Shown here piece after piece: positions 24,241-34,738 of a stretch of DNA of 64,000 bases (within the stretch, counting starts at the first letter, position 1; every line of letters begins with the position of its first letter). Location: contig JASISA010000010.1 of NCBI GenBank assembly GCA_031771865.1, forward strand, positions 1,674,001 to 1,738,000, in the 5' to 3' direction. Source of the stretch: Nothophaeocryptopus gaeumannii. Its lineage: Eukaryota > Ascomycota > Dothideomycetes > Mycosphaerellales > Mycosphaerellaceae. The notes under the pieces were generated by a model that searched no databases, had not been told where the DNA came from, and saw only the letters and a program-made list of their open reading frames with translations. The translations under genes and the position numbers were made by a program.

Positions 24241-24540
24241 GCGGCGGCGGACACAGAGGATGGAGAGCGTAGGCTTTCAACCTGTAATTTTAAGTTATGA
24301 GGTGCGCGTTACGATCACGGGTGCATTGGGGGCAATGAGCACTTGTTATAGGTATTTTGATAGTCAATACAGAAGCTATCGTTGGAAGAAGAATGCATTG
24401 ATCGTCTTAGAGAAAATCTCTCGACCTCAAGCGTGGGCGGTGGTAGGTAGGAAGCTACGCTACGCCACCACCAGCTGCCATCATCTTTTGCCTTTGACTC
24501 ATCCCTTCTTTTCATCTAGACTTCATCATCAGTCTGCCTT
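24241..24540. other. Short intergenic region
   Basis: 300 bp between the secreted protein stop and the next start. Nothing recognised. Confidence 0.5.
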
Positions 24541-25509
24541 ATGGACAACGAAGCAAAATTTAAGATGATCGAATCCGATACTGAGCAGATCTATGCAAGA
24601 AACGCTATGAAATCTCCTCTCCTCGTCCTTCCTCCAGAAATAAGAAATAGAATCTACGAAGCTGCTCTCACCGGCTTCGCCATACACATCCATCGTCCAC
24701 AACCTCCATCACCACAAGATTCCAACCTTGATCACTCTCACCCACACCAACAACTCCTCCAAGACTTCCCACACCGTTTATGGACCCACAACATCTGCCA
24801 ACACCCCTCCAGCGACCTCGCTCTTTATTCCGCCAGCTTAGAACCAAGCCCAAGGAAAGGCGCACGAGCAGAAGACTTTAAAAATCGCCATGAGAGATGT
24901 CGACGGGATTTTGATGCCATCAGCTCTGCTTTCAGAGATGGCCAGTGGGCACCGGATTGTGCGAGGGCGATGCGTCTGCAGGAGAGAAACTTGCAGCTAC
25001 CGCTTCAACTGCTGAGGGTTTGTAGACAGGTCTATCGGGAGACGAAAAAGATGGTTTATGGGATGAATGCGTTTGTATTTGAGGGTCCTGGCGAGTATAG
25101 AGATTTTGTTTGCCATGAGATAAACAGCAGGGGCTTAGCTGACGACCAAGATGCGATATTCGGGAAGCCACCGCGCTGGTCAATGCAAGACATTCGGATT
25201 ATCAATGATACTTGGGCGAATGCAATTTTCTGCGGACTGGGAGAGGGCACATTGTCAGACGCGATGATGGAGGGCCTCAGGAGTGTGATGTTGATTTCTG
25301 ACAGTGATCGGACTTGGTGGAGGGATATTTCTCATCCGTTCCGAAATGCGAGGAATTTGGAGAGTGTCAAGGTTATTTCTGTTCATGGGGTTTTGGTGAG
25401 GCAGGAGGCGGAGAGGATTGAGGAGGCCATCATGGGAGAGGTTAGGGCGGCCAGACTGGAGGAGAAAGCTGTAGTGAATTCAGATATTGGCATGGATCGC
25501 AGTCCATGA
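24541..25509 (+). CDS. LPPEIRNRIYEAAL-type (F-box-like/2EXR-like) protein
   Basis: Single exon, 322 aa. Residues about 27-44 read PLLVLPPEIRNRIYEAALTG, the same hallmark as in the gene at 3938-4963. PLQLLRVCRQVYRETKKMVYGMNAFVF near residue 155-180 is the second conserved block of the family. A His/Pro/Gln-rich insert follows the first block. The start used is MDNEAKF; MIESDTE eight codons later or MKSPLL are alternatives. The two family members are only distantly alike outside the motifs, so this is not a recent duplication. Convergent with the following minus-strand gene, with 54 bp between stops. The function is unknown. Confidence 0.8.
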   Translation: MDNEAKFKMIESDTEQIYARNAMKSPLLVLPPEIRNRIYEAALTGFAIHIHRPQPPSPQDSNLDHSHPHQQLLQDFPHRLWTHNICQHPSSDLALYSASLEPSPRKGARAEDFKNRHERCRRDFDAISSAFRDGQWAPDCARAMRLQERNLQLPLQLLRVCRQVYRETKKMVYGMNAFVFEGPGEYRDFVCHEINSRGLADDQDAIFGKPPRWSMQDIRIINDTWANAIFCGLGEGTLSDAMMEGLRSVMLISDSDRTWWRDISHPFRNARNLESVKVISVHGVLVRQEAERIEEAIMGEVRAARLEEKAVVNSDIGMDRSP

Positions 25510-25563
25510 GCTTCACTAATCATCGCATCATGCCCAAGATTGATATATCTGTACATACCATAT

Positions 25564-26703
25564 CTACAGTTCATCACGCACAAGATCCTCGTCATCATCA
25601 CCGAGATCAACCTCCTCTACAGTCTCAGCAGCCTCCTTCTCCTTCTGCTGAGCCTGCATCTTCTTCTTCGCCTCCTCAATCTTAGCCTTCACATCAGCCG
25701 GCATGCCATCCATAGCACCTCCAGGCTTCCCACCCGCAGCCGCACCAGCCGCGCCAGCACCACTTCCACCAAATAAGCCAGACATTGAGCCCATTATAGC
25801 CTCCAACTTCCCACCCTTCATACCCCTCTTCTTCATCGCAGCTTCACAAGGCTTCGGCGGATAAGGCCTCGTCTCATCCCGAACGACCTCCCCCACAGCC
25901 TGATATTTCGCATTCGACGAAAAGAACTTCACCCAATGCGCCAATGTCTCTTGTACCTTCGCCTCAGCCTCCACGAGATCCTCCGCTCTTCTCTTCTTCT
26001 TCTCATTATCTGTAACAGATCCAAAACGTTCCACGCTCTTCTTCGCCATGTTTTGAATCATTTCTTCAGGCATAGACCCAATACCTCCCATCTCGTCTGT
26101 GAATTTGCCGTTTGCGGCGTCCGAGAGGAGTTCGTCCATCCATTTCGGCATGAACATTACGTGCACGTCGTCTAGGCGCCATGTGAATTGCTCGGGCTCG
26201 TCCCAGCATTCTGTTATCCATGCGCGAGTGGCGTCTTTGCCGACGAAGTGGTTGTAGTGGCCTCCTGGGCCGTAGAAGGCTGGGCTGGCGGAGACGTCGA
26301 AGATTGTGCCATTGATACCCAGATAGATCGGCTTTTCAGGGTCTGTGCCATCATATGCTTTCAGCTCTTCCTCGGTCAACTTGATCTGACCTGTAGGTAC
26401 ATCTCCGGCTGCGGCGCCGGGTATCGGGATTGGATTGGGTATGCGATTAAGGGCTTTCTCGACGGCTGGGAAGTTGGCGTTGATCCAGGATGCGAAGGGG
26501 CCTTGTGGGGTCGTGTTGTCGACTTTGTAGTAGAAGAAGCTGCCCAAGACTGCCGAGAAGAGGATGAAGAGTGTTCCTACTACCCAGATATTCGGTTCGA
26601 GGTCTACGGGCTCTTCTTTCTTGGTCTTGGGCTTCTCGTGCTCGACTCTTCGCGGCTCTTCAGCCTTCTTCTGGCCGGGCTTGCGTTCGCGGAGCTCGGA
26701 CAT
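25564..26703 (-). CDS. Membrane-anchored cytochrome b5-like heme/steroid-binding (MAPR) protein
   Basis: Single exon, 379 aa. A highly charged N-terminus is followed by one transmembrane helix at about residues 40-58 (WVVGTLFILFSAVLGSFFYY). A MAPR-type cytochrome b5-like domain covers about 107-200, with EELKAYDGTDPEKPIYLGI and FYGPGGHYNHFVGKDATRAW. Relatives (Dap1/PGRMC and neudesin types) bind heme and support P450 enzymes in sterol synthesis. The C-terminal half is long, helical and charged, with a Gly/Ala-rich patch near 310-325. The protein ends in RDEL, which resembles an ER-retrieval signal and would work only if this end faces the lumen. The heme-ligand pattern was not verified. Confidence 0.85.
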   Translation of the reverse strand: MSELRERKPGQKKAEEPRRVEHEKPKTKKEEPVDLEPNIWVVGTLFILFSAVLGSFFYYKVDNTTPQGPFASWINANFPAVEKALNRIPNPIPIPGAAAGDVPTGQIKLTEEELKAYDGTDPEKPIYLGINGTIFDVSASPAFYGPGGHYNHFVGKDATRAWITECWDEPEQFTWRLDDVHVMFMPKWMDELLSDAANGKFTDEMGGIGSMPEEMIQNMAKKSVERFGSVTDNEKKKRRAEDLVEAEAKVQETLAHWVKFFSSNAKYQAVGEVVRDETRPYPPKPCEAAMKKRGMKGGKLEAIMGSMSGLFGGSGAGAAGAAAGGKPGGAMDGMPADVKAKIEEAKKKMQAQQKEKEAAETVEEVDLGDDDEDLVRDEL

Positions 26704-27142
26704 GATTGCGGAGGTTGATGTTATCGTTGTGACATATATTGTGCAGACATGAAGCGCAAGTAGAACGAAACAATAGTGAAGACAATCCAGCCACTTACGG
26801 GTGCTGTATTATTGCAAGCTGGCCGTGCTGGCCAGCTTTTTGAGTTCAGCGATCACAGAGCTGGTGGAGGGGATGAAGTGGGAGATCATCGGCCGAGGCT
26901 TGAAATATATCCGGAACCCAGCCATTCTTGATCGCTGCATTGATAAGCGACTGGCCCTACCTATCAAAAACTCGACATTCTCGTTGAAATCGTTTCAAAG
27001 TTGAATAGTATGCGGCTTTTAATTGACAATTCATGGTGACGAGGGGAAGAACAATGTAACTTTGACTGATGGGTAATCTGCATACAAAACAGGACGCATA
27101 CAGCCCCTTCCTAATGCCTCCGAAAAGTCTCACTGCGAAACA
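26704..27142. other. Intergenic
   Basis: About 440 bp, containing the 5' flank of the MAPR gene and the 3' flank of the coiled-coil gene. No gene supported. Confidence 0.5.
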
Positions 27143-27594
27143 TTATACAGCAGCTTCAAGCAATCCAAGCGCCTTTCGTACCCGCCGCCTCCTCGCAGCC
27201 AGACCGCCAGTTATGTCCTCGTCCAAGGCTTGAAGTAGTTGGTTTACTTGCAAGTTGCTCATTCTTGAAATGGTCTCGGGTGTCTTAGGGAAGTTGTCGA
27301 TAGCTGTATTAGTCGATGAGTCGCGCAGCGGGTGTAGCGTACTCTGTGGAGAGATAAGGCGGGAGTTCGTAAGGCGGGCTACATTGTTATAATTGCTATA
27401 AGACTATAAGTCAGCATAGTGCACTATATCGTAAGAGCATTAGTAGCTAACCTTGCCGTAATGCGCGTAGTGAGACGCAGCTCCATAGTGTCGAGTCGCT
27501 CCTCGATCCCAGTGAGTCGCTGCTCGACGCGCTGGAGCGCTGCTAGCACGTCCACGGCTTGGTTCAGAGCTGGAATATTCGGCAGGCGCGCCAT
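27143..27594 (-). CDS. Small coiled-coil protein of a fungal family, two exons
   Basis: Reconstructed here. Exon 1 is 27594-27452, exon 2 is 27395-27143, total 131 aa. The intron has donor GTTAGC, a CTGAC branch site and acceptor CTTATAG; a nearer ATAG would give a premature stop, so the second acceptor is used. Residues 1-20 read MARLPNIPALNQAVDVLAAL, followed by a short coiled coil (RVEQRLTGIEERLDTMELRL). After NYNNVARLTNSRL come P-rich STLHPLRD and FPKTPETISRM, then a small helical end with ARRRRVRKALGLLEAAV. I recognise this as a pattern shared by small fungal proteins with N-ARL-NS, PL, FP-T and RR-R motifs, function unknown. The atypical donor is the weakest point. Confidence 0.75.
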
Positions 27595-27989
27595 CTAAGT
27601 TTGGAGTGCCCCAAAAGCCTCCTAAATTATTTGAGGCTCTGGCTGTTGATAGTTGTCGGCCATAATGCTGTCTTCTTAAGAGTAATGGGTGTGGGATGTT
27701 GGTGTAGCGGCGATAGTGTCGCAGTTGACGGCGCAAGTGCAGACTCCAGAGTAGCTTTAGAAGCGCGGGGGTATGTGCCCTTTCCTGATGCGGAACACCC
27801 GCCAGGGTAACAACGGCAGAAGTGTGAAAGTAACGTCGTTTTTTCCGGTGTATAAGACATACTGTGTCGGTCAAAAAGCCTGTCAGTTTAGCACTTTTGA
27901 CAGACAGCAAGATGCCGTGCTCCTTAATGAGATTCGACGATATTTGATTACATTTCACTAAGATTGCCTCCCTACAGAGAAGAACAGGT
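27595..27989. other. Intergenic beside the receptor remnant
   Basis: About 395 bp. This is the 5' flank of the coiled-coil gene and replaces the missing 3' half of the receptor pseudogene. No mobile element ends recognised. Confidence 0.4.
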
Positions 27990-28694
27990 CGTAACGATGA
28001 AAAGTACTAATATACATGCGCTACGAAAACACTTCAAATATACGTCAGTTGGCGTGAGCATCCACATATCATGGCCAAGTCCATGACGGGCCATCTCGTC
28101 CATCAAAGCTACGATGCGAGCTAGAATGCCGAGCCCTATGAGGATTGTCCAGTCATCCAGCCAGTAGCCTGAGCCTTGGAGGTAGGGGTTTCGGAAGACA
28201 AAGCGGCCTGCCAAGCAGATGAACGCGAGAATGAAGAGTTTCCAGGCCACGGTGCGCGTGGTCGCGGAGTCATTGCGAGGAGGAATCTGGCATTGAGTTG
28301 TGAAGAAGCGTTTTGCGACTGCAAATTTCAATTAGAAAGATGAAGGGTGAATTGCGCGTGCATGCGTCTCTGACGATTCTCTCACGGTACACTCCAATAT
28401 CAGGCAGCCTCGAACTGCATTCTGGTAAGGTAAGGCGCTGCAGATACAAGTGATGTTCGTTGGCGGATTGCATCCTGATAGGAAGAATTGGGAATTGATG
28501 CAATCGGACTAAGAGATCAGTCAATATTCCTCGTTGGAGACTTGGGGTCCTCGAAGATCGACTCACCGCGCATGGCGATTTTCACGCGGTTGAGAATTTG
28601 ACACGGCTTTCAATTGTCTGTTGCCCTGCGCCGAAGCCACTCCTATGTATATCGCGACAAGAAATGAAATCGCGTCCCATCGTGAGAATCGCAT
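27990..28694 (-). pseudogene. CFEM-domain GPCR (Pth11-like) pseudogene, truncated
   Basis: Read on the minus strand: a signal peptide (MRFSRWDAISFLVAIYIGVA) from 28694; then CFEM cysteines, with SPCA before an intron (GTGAGT...TCTTAG, 28565-28512) and DCINSQFFLSGCNPPTNITC, CICSALPYQN and GCLILECT after it. Then comes the start of the seven-helix part: FRNPYLQGSGYWLDDWTILI and HGLGHDMWMLTPTDVYLKCF. Intact members are surface receptors implicated in host sensing. Here the signal-peptide frame does not lead into the CFEM frame, a TGA precedes KSPCA, no acceptor keeps phase after ECT, and the receptor part stops after about one and a half helices near 28020. At least five helices are missing. Confidence 0.75.
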
Positions 28695-29863
28695 TTGGAA
28701 TCCAGTATAGTCAACATTGGTCTGGACTAGGTGATGAGTCTTTACTGTGAGCTGACCACTCTGTTGCTGTTTGTTCAAGGTTTAAGAGGACATCGTGAAA
28801 GAGCTGTACGGGTATCGGTCGGCTTAATGGAAACGACAGCTGTATACTGCTATCTCGAAAAGTTCTTCATGACGAGACATCTTTGCTTTCACAACGTACC
28901 TGTCGTCTCGCCCCTCGAAACAGGGGTTTGACGCATTGGAAAGGTGGGCGCAGGCCACGACTCGGGAAACGGCTTTACGAGCCGCGAGTTCAAGGCTGGC
29001 GCATCCGAGTTTGAACGCGCTTGCATTTTGAACAGAGATCCGCCAGGGCTTCCAGTCGTCTCTCGGGGCGATTGATTGAGCCCCATTAGCTGGAAAAGAA
29101 GGCCAGTCTCTGAAGATTATCTTGCTACGCGCTCAAGAGCTGCGTAAAGCATCAGTCGCGCGAGTTGTTCAACAAAGGGCCAACACGCGAATGTGTTTGT
29201 TCTACGCCTCTCCCATGGTTTGTGGTTTTCCTCCCCATACAGTACAATACGTATATGCGCCGCAGCAGGAGCGTAGCTGCGAAGGCTATGCAGGTGAAAT
29301 ACAGGTGCTGTGACAGGAGTCATGCAGGAGTCTGACCAAAATAGGCCTATTATCCGAAGAGCGAGTTGCATCCTGGCCATGTCGGGCAAGAATGCATTTC
29401 GCTATTGGGCAAACTGCGCGCCATCACACAACCAGGCTGTTTCCAAGAGCGATATCCCGGAACACTTTGAATCGTGGTCTCGCCGTCTTGGACTGCGCGT
29501 GGGGCTCAAGTGCCAGCTTGAACAGATAATTGGCCGCAGAATGGTAGGCAAGGTCTTGGCGTACCTCATTTGAAGTGTGATCATCGTGCATGCGGACACG
29601 AAGGTCCATATCGAGAGTTGAGACGAGAGAATGAGGTCGAAGTTCGAAAGCCGCAGATGGGGACAAGGGAAGGCAGCGCCAAGGATCGGCCGGAGCGACT
29701 TAGATCCGACAATTCCTGCCTGAGGAACCAACAGACCCCTCGAGATCTCGACTGCGACGAGAATGCACAACACCTTGCGGTTGGATAGCTCATATGAAGG
29801 GGAGAAGTATGCCAGATTTTGGCGGTTAATTTGATGCTCGCAGCCACGGCTCTCTTATCCAGA
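28695..29863. other. Gene-poor interval, possibly with degraded coding
   Basis: About 1.17 kb. Minus-strand frames at 29424-29666 and 29117-29389 have a weak protein-like look (RPRFKVFRDIALGNSL), but no family, start or splice structure could be supported. Confidence 0.35.
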
Positions 29864-31770
29864 CTAACACTTCATGTTGACCCCTCTCCTCTTCTCAGCC
29901 TCTCTCCACTCAAACATGACCTGCACACCCACGAACAGCGTGGTACAAGCCGAGACAAGGAACACTCTCCCTCCTAGACTTCCCACGATCCCATCCACAA
30001 GCCCCTTAAGTCCATCCAGGCCCACGGCAAATCCAACCAGATTGGCAGCCATCATCATCAAAATATTCCCCACAGCACCAACGCCGCACAGCACTCTGTA
30101 CGCATTCGGTCGATCCCTCCATTTTCTCGCTGGAAACGCCAGTGTAGCCACAATTTCCGGGAGAACGAAGAGAGTGATGAGCCAGCCCCACATCAACAGT
30201 CGAAGATTGATATCGTGCCACAGAGCCACGAACGTGAAAACAGCCAGGAAGTTCGCTATCGAGCGAAGCCTAGAATCTCCAGATCCACCAAGAGGGATGT
30301 AGATGTATCGCACAATGAATCGATTGAAGGATCTGTGCCAGCCGCGCCAGAATGCCAGGGCGGAATAATTGTCCGACATGCAGCGGACCATGTTTTCTGG
30401 AGGGTCGATGCCGTCGACGAGGGACCAGAGGCGGAAGAAACGCCATGGTAGCAGGAGTTTGAGCCAGATCTGGTGCAAGTTGAAGTAGCCCAGCATGCTG
30501 AGTTGGAAAGGGGAGTATTGGCCCCAATCAGGGTTTGACTTAGATATGGCGACGGCGTAGAGGAAGTGCATTACCAATTCCATGCACAACAGACAGAGGC
30601 CGAAACGGATTGCGTATGGGATGATGCGGTCGCGCGATATGGAGGGGAGTGGGGAGCGGCTTTGCGACATGTAGTCGTTGAAATTGATGATGGGTCCGGC
30701 GAGGTAAAGAGGTGAGTAAAGCACGTAGGCAAGGTAGTTCCTGAAAGTGAAGTCGCTCGGTCTGGCGCCATTGGATGTTCGCTCTCGTTCGGACAAATTG
30801 GCGGGATCGAGGTTCTTCTTCTGAATATGATTAGTGGATGCGTAGAGGCTTTGAACGGGGATGATATTACTTCAGTTGGGCTGCTTGCTCTACGATCCAA
30901 CATCCAAAGGTGGTCGAAGTTGAAGGCGATGAGGCGGAGGACGGTGATGTTGAAGAGTATCTCCCACCTCGGGATCAGGCCGCCGTAGCTGTCAATCCAG
31001 GCACCCCAGCCGCCTTCTGTGGGGTCTTCAGTGCTTAGAGCCGTCAGTGGCAGGGTGATGTTGAATATGTCGGCGAACCGATAGCCCTGACACAGCTCGT
31101 TGGCAAATAAGATGCCAATGTTGAAGACCCAAGTCGATACTGCAACGTATTGTCTTGGCAGAGCGGTGGCGATCTGGTAGTTGAGATACAGGATCAGGAA
31201 GACTTTGATCGCTGACACACCATGTAGTGCAACGACGAAGATGATCGCAAAAATCAAGTCGAACCGCATGCGAGACTCTAGTCGTGCGTCTGCTGCTCTA
31301 GCGGAAGTACCCTCTGAAGGACTCTTGACCTCATTGGCGCCCTCGTGCTTCTTCGTCGTAAGAGTCTCATACGCTCTTCTCACCAGCGGATGTAGGATGA
31401 GCACTAATGCCATACAAGGGATGTTGTCGCGGAATCCAGCATACTGCGCGTCGGAGTTGTCGACCTTTCGTCCGGGTACCCATCCATCTGAGAGAAGATG
31501 CTCATAATGCTGGTATTGAGGATGGCTTGGCTTCGACACATCATACACAGACTTGAACATCGCCGGCACGATGGTCAGGAAGCAGAAGTAGTAGAAGTAG
31601 TACTCGGGAGCATTCCATTTTGAAGGTTGCCTATATTTTCGTGGTTATTACATGGGCATTTTGCAATATGCAGCTTCTCTTGAACCATACGCATGTTTCA
31701 ATGGCTCCCCGGAGCCCGCAAAGCGAGTGTCGAGTGTTTCGACCTTGTAGAGATCTCGTATCCTCATCAT
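29864..31770 (-). CDS. GUP1: GUP1-like MBOAT O-acyltransferase
   Basis: A multipass ER membrane acyltransferase that remodels GPI-anchor lipids in yeast and affects wall and membrane order. The exons are 31770-31691, 31630-30871 and 30820-29864, encoding 598 aa. The N-terminal exon, found by extension, reads YKVETLDTRFAGSGEPLKHA and joins with QPSKWNAPEYYFYY in phase, as in the family. MBOAT hallmarks are FWRGWHRSFNRFIVRYIYIP (His about 442) and FTFVALWHDI with the likely catalytic His at about 482. About ten or more hydrophobic helices are visible. The start at the MM pair was chosen because the frame upstream looks non-coding; a more distal Met exists. Divergent from ARP4, with 273 bp between starts. 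Confidence 0.92.
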
Positions 31771-32043
31771 GTTCACATTGTTGTCGTAAAATAGGAGAGC
31801 ATAGTAAGTTCGACGTTGCATAGTAGACGCGATGGCAAGCAATCAAAATCGTGGCTTCTTCGACTTTTGACCCAAAGCTGGTCGCGACTGCCATCGCGTT
31901 TCCACTGCGACTTGCACACGCTGTCCATTAAGAAGCGCATTGACATCGAATCACTCGTCTGAGCACGTGAAAGCTCTCGAAATAGGATCGCGAACATCCA
32001 GACTGCCTGCCGCATGAGCTGATTGAGTCTCGCCTAAAGCACT
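31771..32043. promoter_or_regulatory. Divergent promoter region GUP1/ARP4
   Basis: 273 bp between the start codons of two genes on opposite strands. It must contain both promoters and both 5' UTRs. No specific element was recognised. Confidence 0.5.
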
Positions 32044-33520
32044 ATGGCCGCCGCACTACCGCCAACACAGGCGCCTGGCAACCAGGTCGGTATTTCCTAG
32101 GCTCCTTATATAGCTGCCTGCTAATTGTCTACAGGAGTACGCCGGAGACGAGATCAGCGCACTCATTCTAGACCCTGGCTCACACTCGACGAGAGCTGGC
32201 TTCGCGGGAGAGGATACACCCAAGTCTGTCGTACCCACCAACTATGGCTTCGTCAACGGCAGCAAGGTGTTCGGCGAGAATGCCATACACCTCCCGAAAC
32301 CCGAAATGGAGATCCGCAATCCCTTCGACTCGGACGGCATCGTAGAAGACTGGGAGACAGCGACTAGGGTATGGGAGTACAGCATCACATCGCGATTGAC
32401 AGGAGCGCGACAGACACCACCGAGCAAGAATGGGCTCAATGACGATCCCAAGAAGGACGAGAATGGAGACGTGAACATGGATGAAGCGGCTGAGCAACAG
32501 AAGGACGAGCAGGAGAAGGTCTTGGGCGAATACCCACTTCTGATGACTGAGCCAGCTTGGAACTCGCAAAAGGCGCGAGAGAAGACGATGGAGATCGCAA
32601 TGGAGGAGTGGGGCGTGCCTGCCTTCTTCCTTGCCAAGACAGGACAGTTGGCGGCATACTCGCAAGGAAAGGCGACAGCGTTGGTGGTGGACATTGGACA
32701 CAGGAACACCTCCGTCACAGCGCTCTACGAAGGCATGGTGCTGAAGAAGGCCACACACCACACCCCGCTCGCAGGCAACTGGCTAAACAACCAAATTCGC
32801 CTCATGTTTGCTTCTCTGCAGCCACCTGCGCCCTTAGTACCACACTACATGGTCAAAACGAAGCAGCCGGTTGACGCGGGTGCTCCAAGCAATGCAACTT
32901 ACGTACAGTTCGCGAAGCCTCCTACAGACAGCTTTCGCAAGCTTGAGGAAGAGCGTGTATTGCTCTCTTTCAAGGAGAGCGTAGTCCAAGCTTGGCCTGG
33001 GCCGTCTCGCCTTGATGCGCCAACTGGCCAGGGTCAGTACTCTAACGCCGACCAAGTCAAACAGCTCCCACCTAAGCCGTTCGAGATGCCTGACGGATGG
33101 AACCAAGTATTTGGACTAGAGCGTTTCAAGGTCGCAGAAGGCTTCTTCGACAACAAAGCCGCCTATCAAGACTCAGAGAACCCGCAACCCGCATTCGAGC
33201 ACACCATCACACAGATTATCAAGAAGTGCGTTGACGCAATCGACGTTGATCAGAGACCAAACTTCATGAACAATATCATTCTGACTGGGGCTGGATCTCT
33301 CATTGACAAGCTGCCCGAGCGGATACAAAGTGATGTGCAAGCCATGTACCCAAATCCAAAGGTCCGAGTGATCGCCAACTCTAACAGTGTGGAGCGAAAG
33401 TACGGGAGCTGGATCGGAGGGAGTGTGCTTGGTAGTCTCGGCACCTTCCATCAAATGTGGATCTCAAGGCAAGAGTACGAAGAGTTTGGCGCGAAGATAG
33501 TAGAAAAGCGTTGCAAATGA
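32044..33520 (+). CDS. ARP4: Actin-related protein 4 (chromatin complexes)
   Basis: A nuclear actin-like subunit shared by the NuA4 acetyltransferase and the INO80 and SWR1 remodellers. Exon 1 (32044-32085) encodes only the first 14 residues (MAAALPPTQAPGNQ); exon 2 is 32135-33520; total 475 aa. The intron is 49 nt, with donor GTCGGT and acceptor CTACAG. The actin fold begins at EYAGDEISALILDPGSHSTR AG-type phosphate loop, followed by FAGEDTPKSVVPTNYG, the Arp4 signature. An Arp4-type charged insert lies near residues 115-145 (DDPKKDENGDVNMDEAAEQQ). The end NNIILTGAGSLIDKLPER and KYGSWIGGSVLGSLGTFHQM is conserved. The donor is unusual but the frame leaves little choice. Confidence 0.95.
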
Positions 33521-34738
33521 TCCGACTCGGTGCTGATGGATGGGAGAAGGAGAAGGGCAGTTGACCCCAGATAATGGTGGTGCTGGAGTTTCACGGCGCA
33601 CGGGAGGCGGCGAGGGCTATAGGGCCATGACCAAAAAAGTGCAGGCGCAAGAGCTGTCGACCATTAGAGATGCAATGAGTGATGTTCGATACCCCAGCCT
33701 GCTCTGCAAAGGCACAGGAGTGGGCGGTGAAAATCGGCTACGACAAGATCACCACATCATCTACTCGACTACTCGACCATTCATGGAGGCCACTGACAGC
33801 CACCGAACAACATGGGACATCAGGCGAATTTGCATCAGCAAAGCAACGAAAGTCTTTGGCCACCGAACTTTCCCGAACGCCATTGATGTTGTAGCTCGTG
33901 AGAATGCCAGACGCCAGAGCAATTCTTCAGCTCGCAACACGCTAAGACCACTTCCAATCCCCTGCTGGATAGAGTAACCACATGATGGACGGACTCGGTG
34001 CCATTGCTTTGGGATCGACGCTGTGACATTTACAGTGTGTACAGCTAATCACAAGCGAGAGACATGGAGGAAGTTGTAAGCATTCGCTTGTCGAATTTAA
34101 ACACAGCAAAAGATCGATTCTCTCATCTTCTGACGTTACCAGCTCGGCCTTTTGACTTTTCTTATGCGATGTCTTGAGACTTGGTCAAATCGTCGGTCCT
34201 GTCACCACCACCCTCACTTCCTCTCACACCCACCGTCCTCACCCCCGGCCTTCTGGCGCTGGCGCTGGCGCTGGGTGGAACCGCAAAGAACGGTTTCCCT
34301 TCTTCCTCCTCTCATCAGCTCACATCCACCAGTAGCTTGACAGGTGGTGGTGGTGTGGCGGCGTGGAAAACGACTCGAGCTTTAGAAGTTAGTCCCACGA
34401 TGCAGGGGCTAAAGGCGGTGGATGCGGAATGGATGGATATGTGGTTGGAGCATTTGGGATCGATCAAGAGTCCGAGCGTAGGGTCAGCTGCGCGAGCAGA
34501 GAGCAAGTCGGGTACGAACATGGATAAAGAAAGTAAAGACGTCTCTTGGCTATGGCAATGGCACGCTGAAGGGAGGAAGCTAGCTGACTCCTTCGAAGGA
34601 ACAGACAGGATTTGATACATATCTCGACGAACATTGGAATCATGTGGGAGATATCATCCCCGGGTCAGAAGCACTAGATATATGATCTACACATACCCTT
34701 ACTTCGCACCCATTCCCCTCCCCATCTCCCTTTTCTGC
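33521..34738. other. Interval with unresolved plus-strand frame
   Basis: About 1.2 kb. A plus-strand frame at about 34181-34615 (144 codons, no ATG at its upstream end) includes a Leu/Ala-rich hydrophobic run LLALALALGGTA and a Trp-rich end SWLWQWHAEGRKLADSF. A possible short first exon at 34063 with donor GTAAGC leads into a different frame. I do not consider either model supported. Confidence 0.3.

Noticed and set aside
26188..26718. Plus-strand frame of 176 codons
   Set aside because: Antisense to the MAPR protein; no motif.
27440..27958. Minus-strand frame of 172 codons
   Set aside because: Overlaps the coiled-coil gene in another frame; the two-exon model has recognisable motifs and this one has none.
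28000..28060. Transposon insertion as the cause of receptor truncation
   Set aside because: No terminal repeats, target-site duplication or transposase-like frame seen; breakpoint left unexplained.
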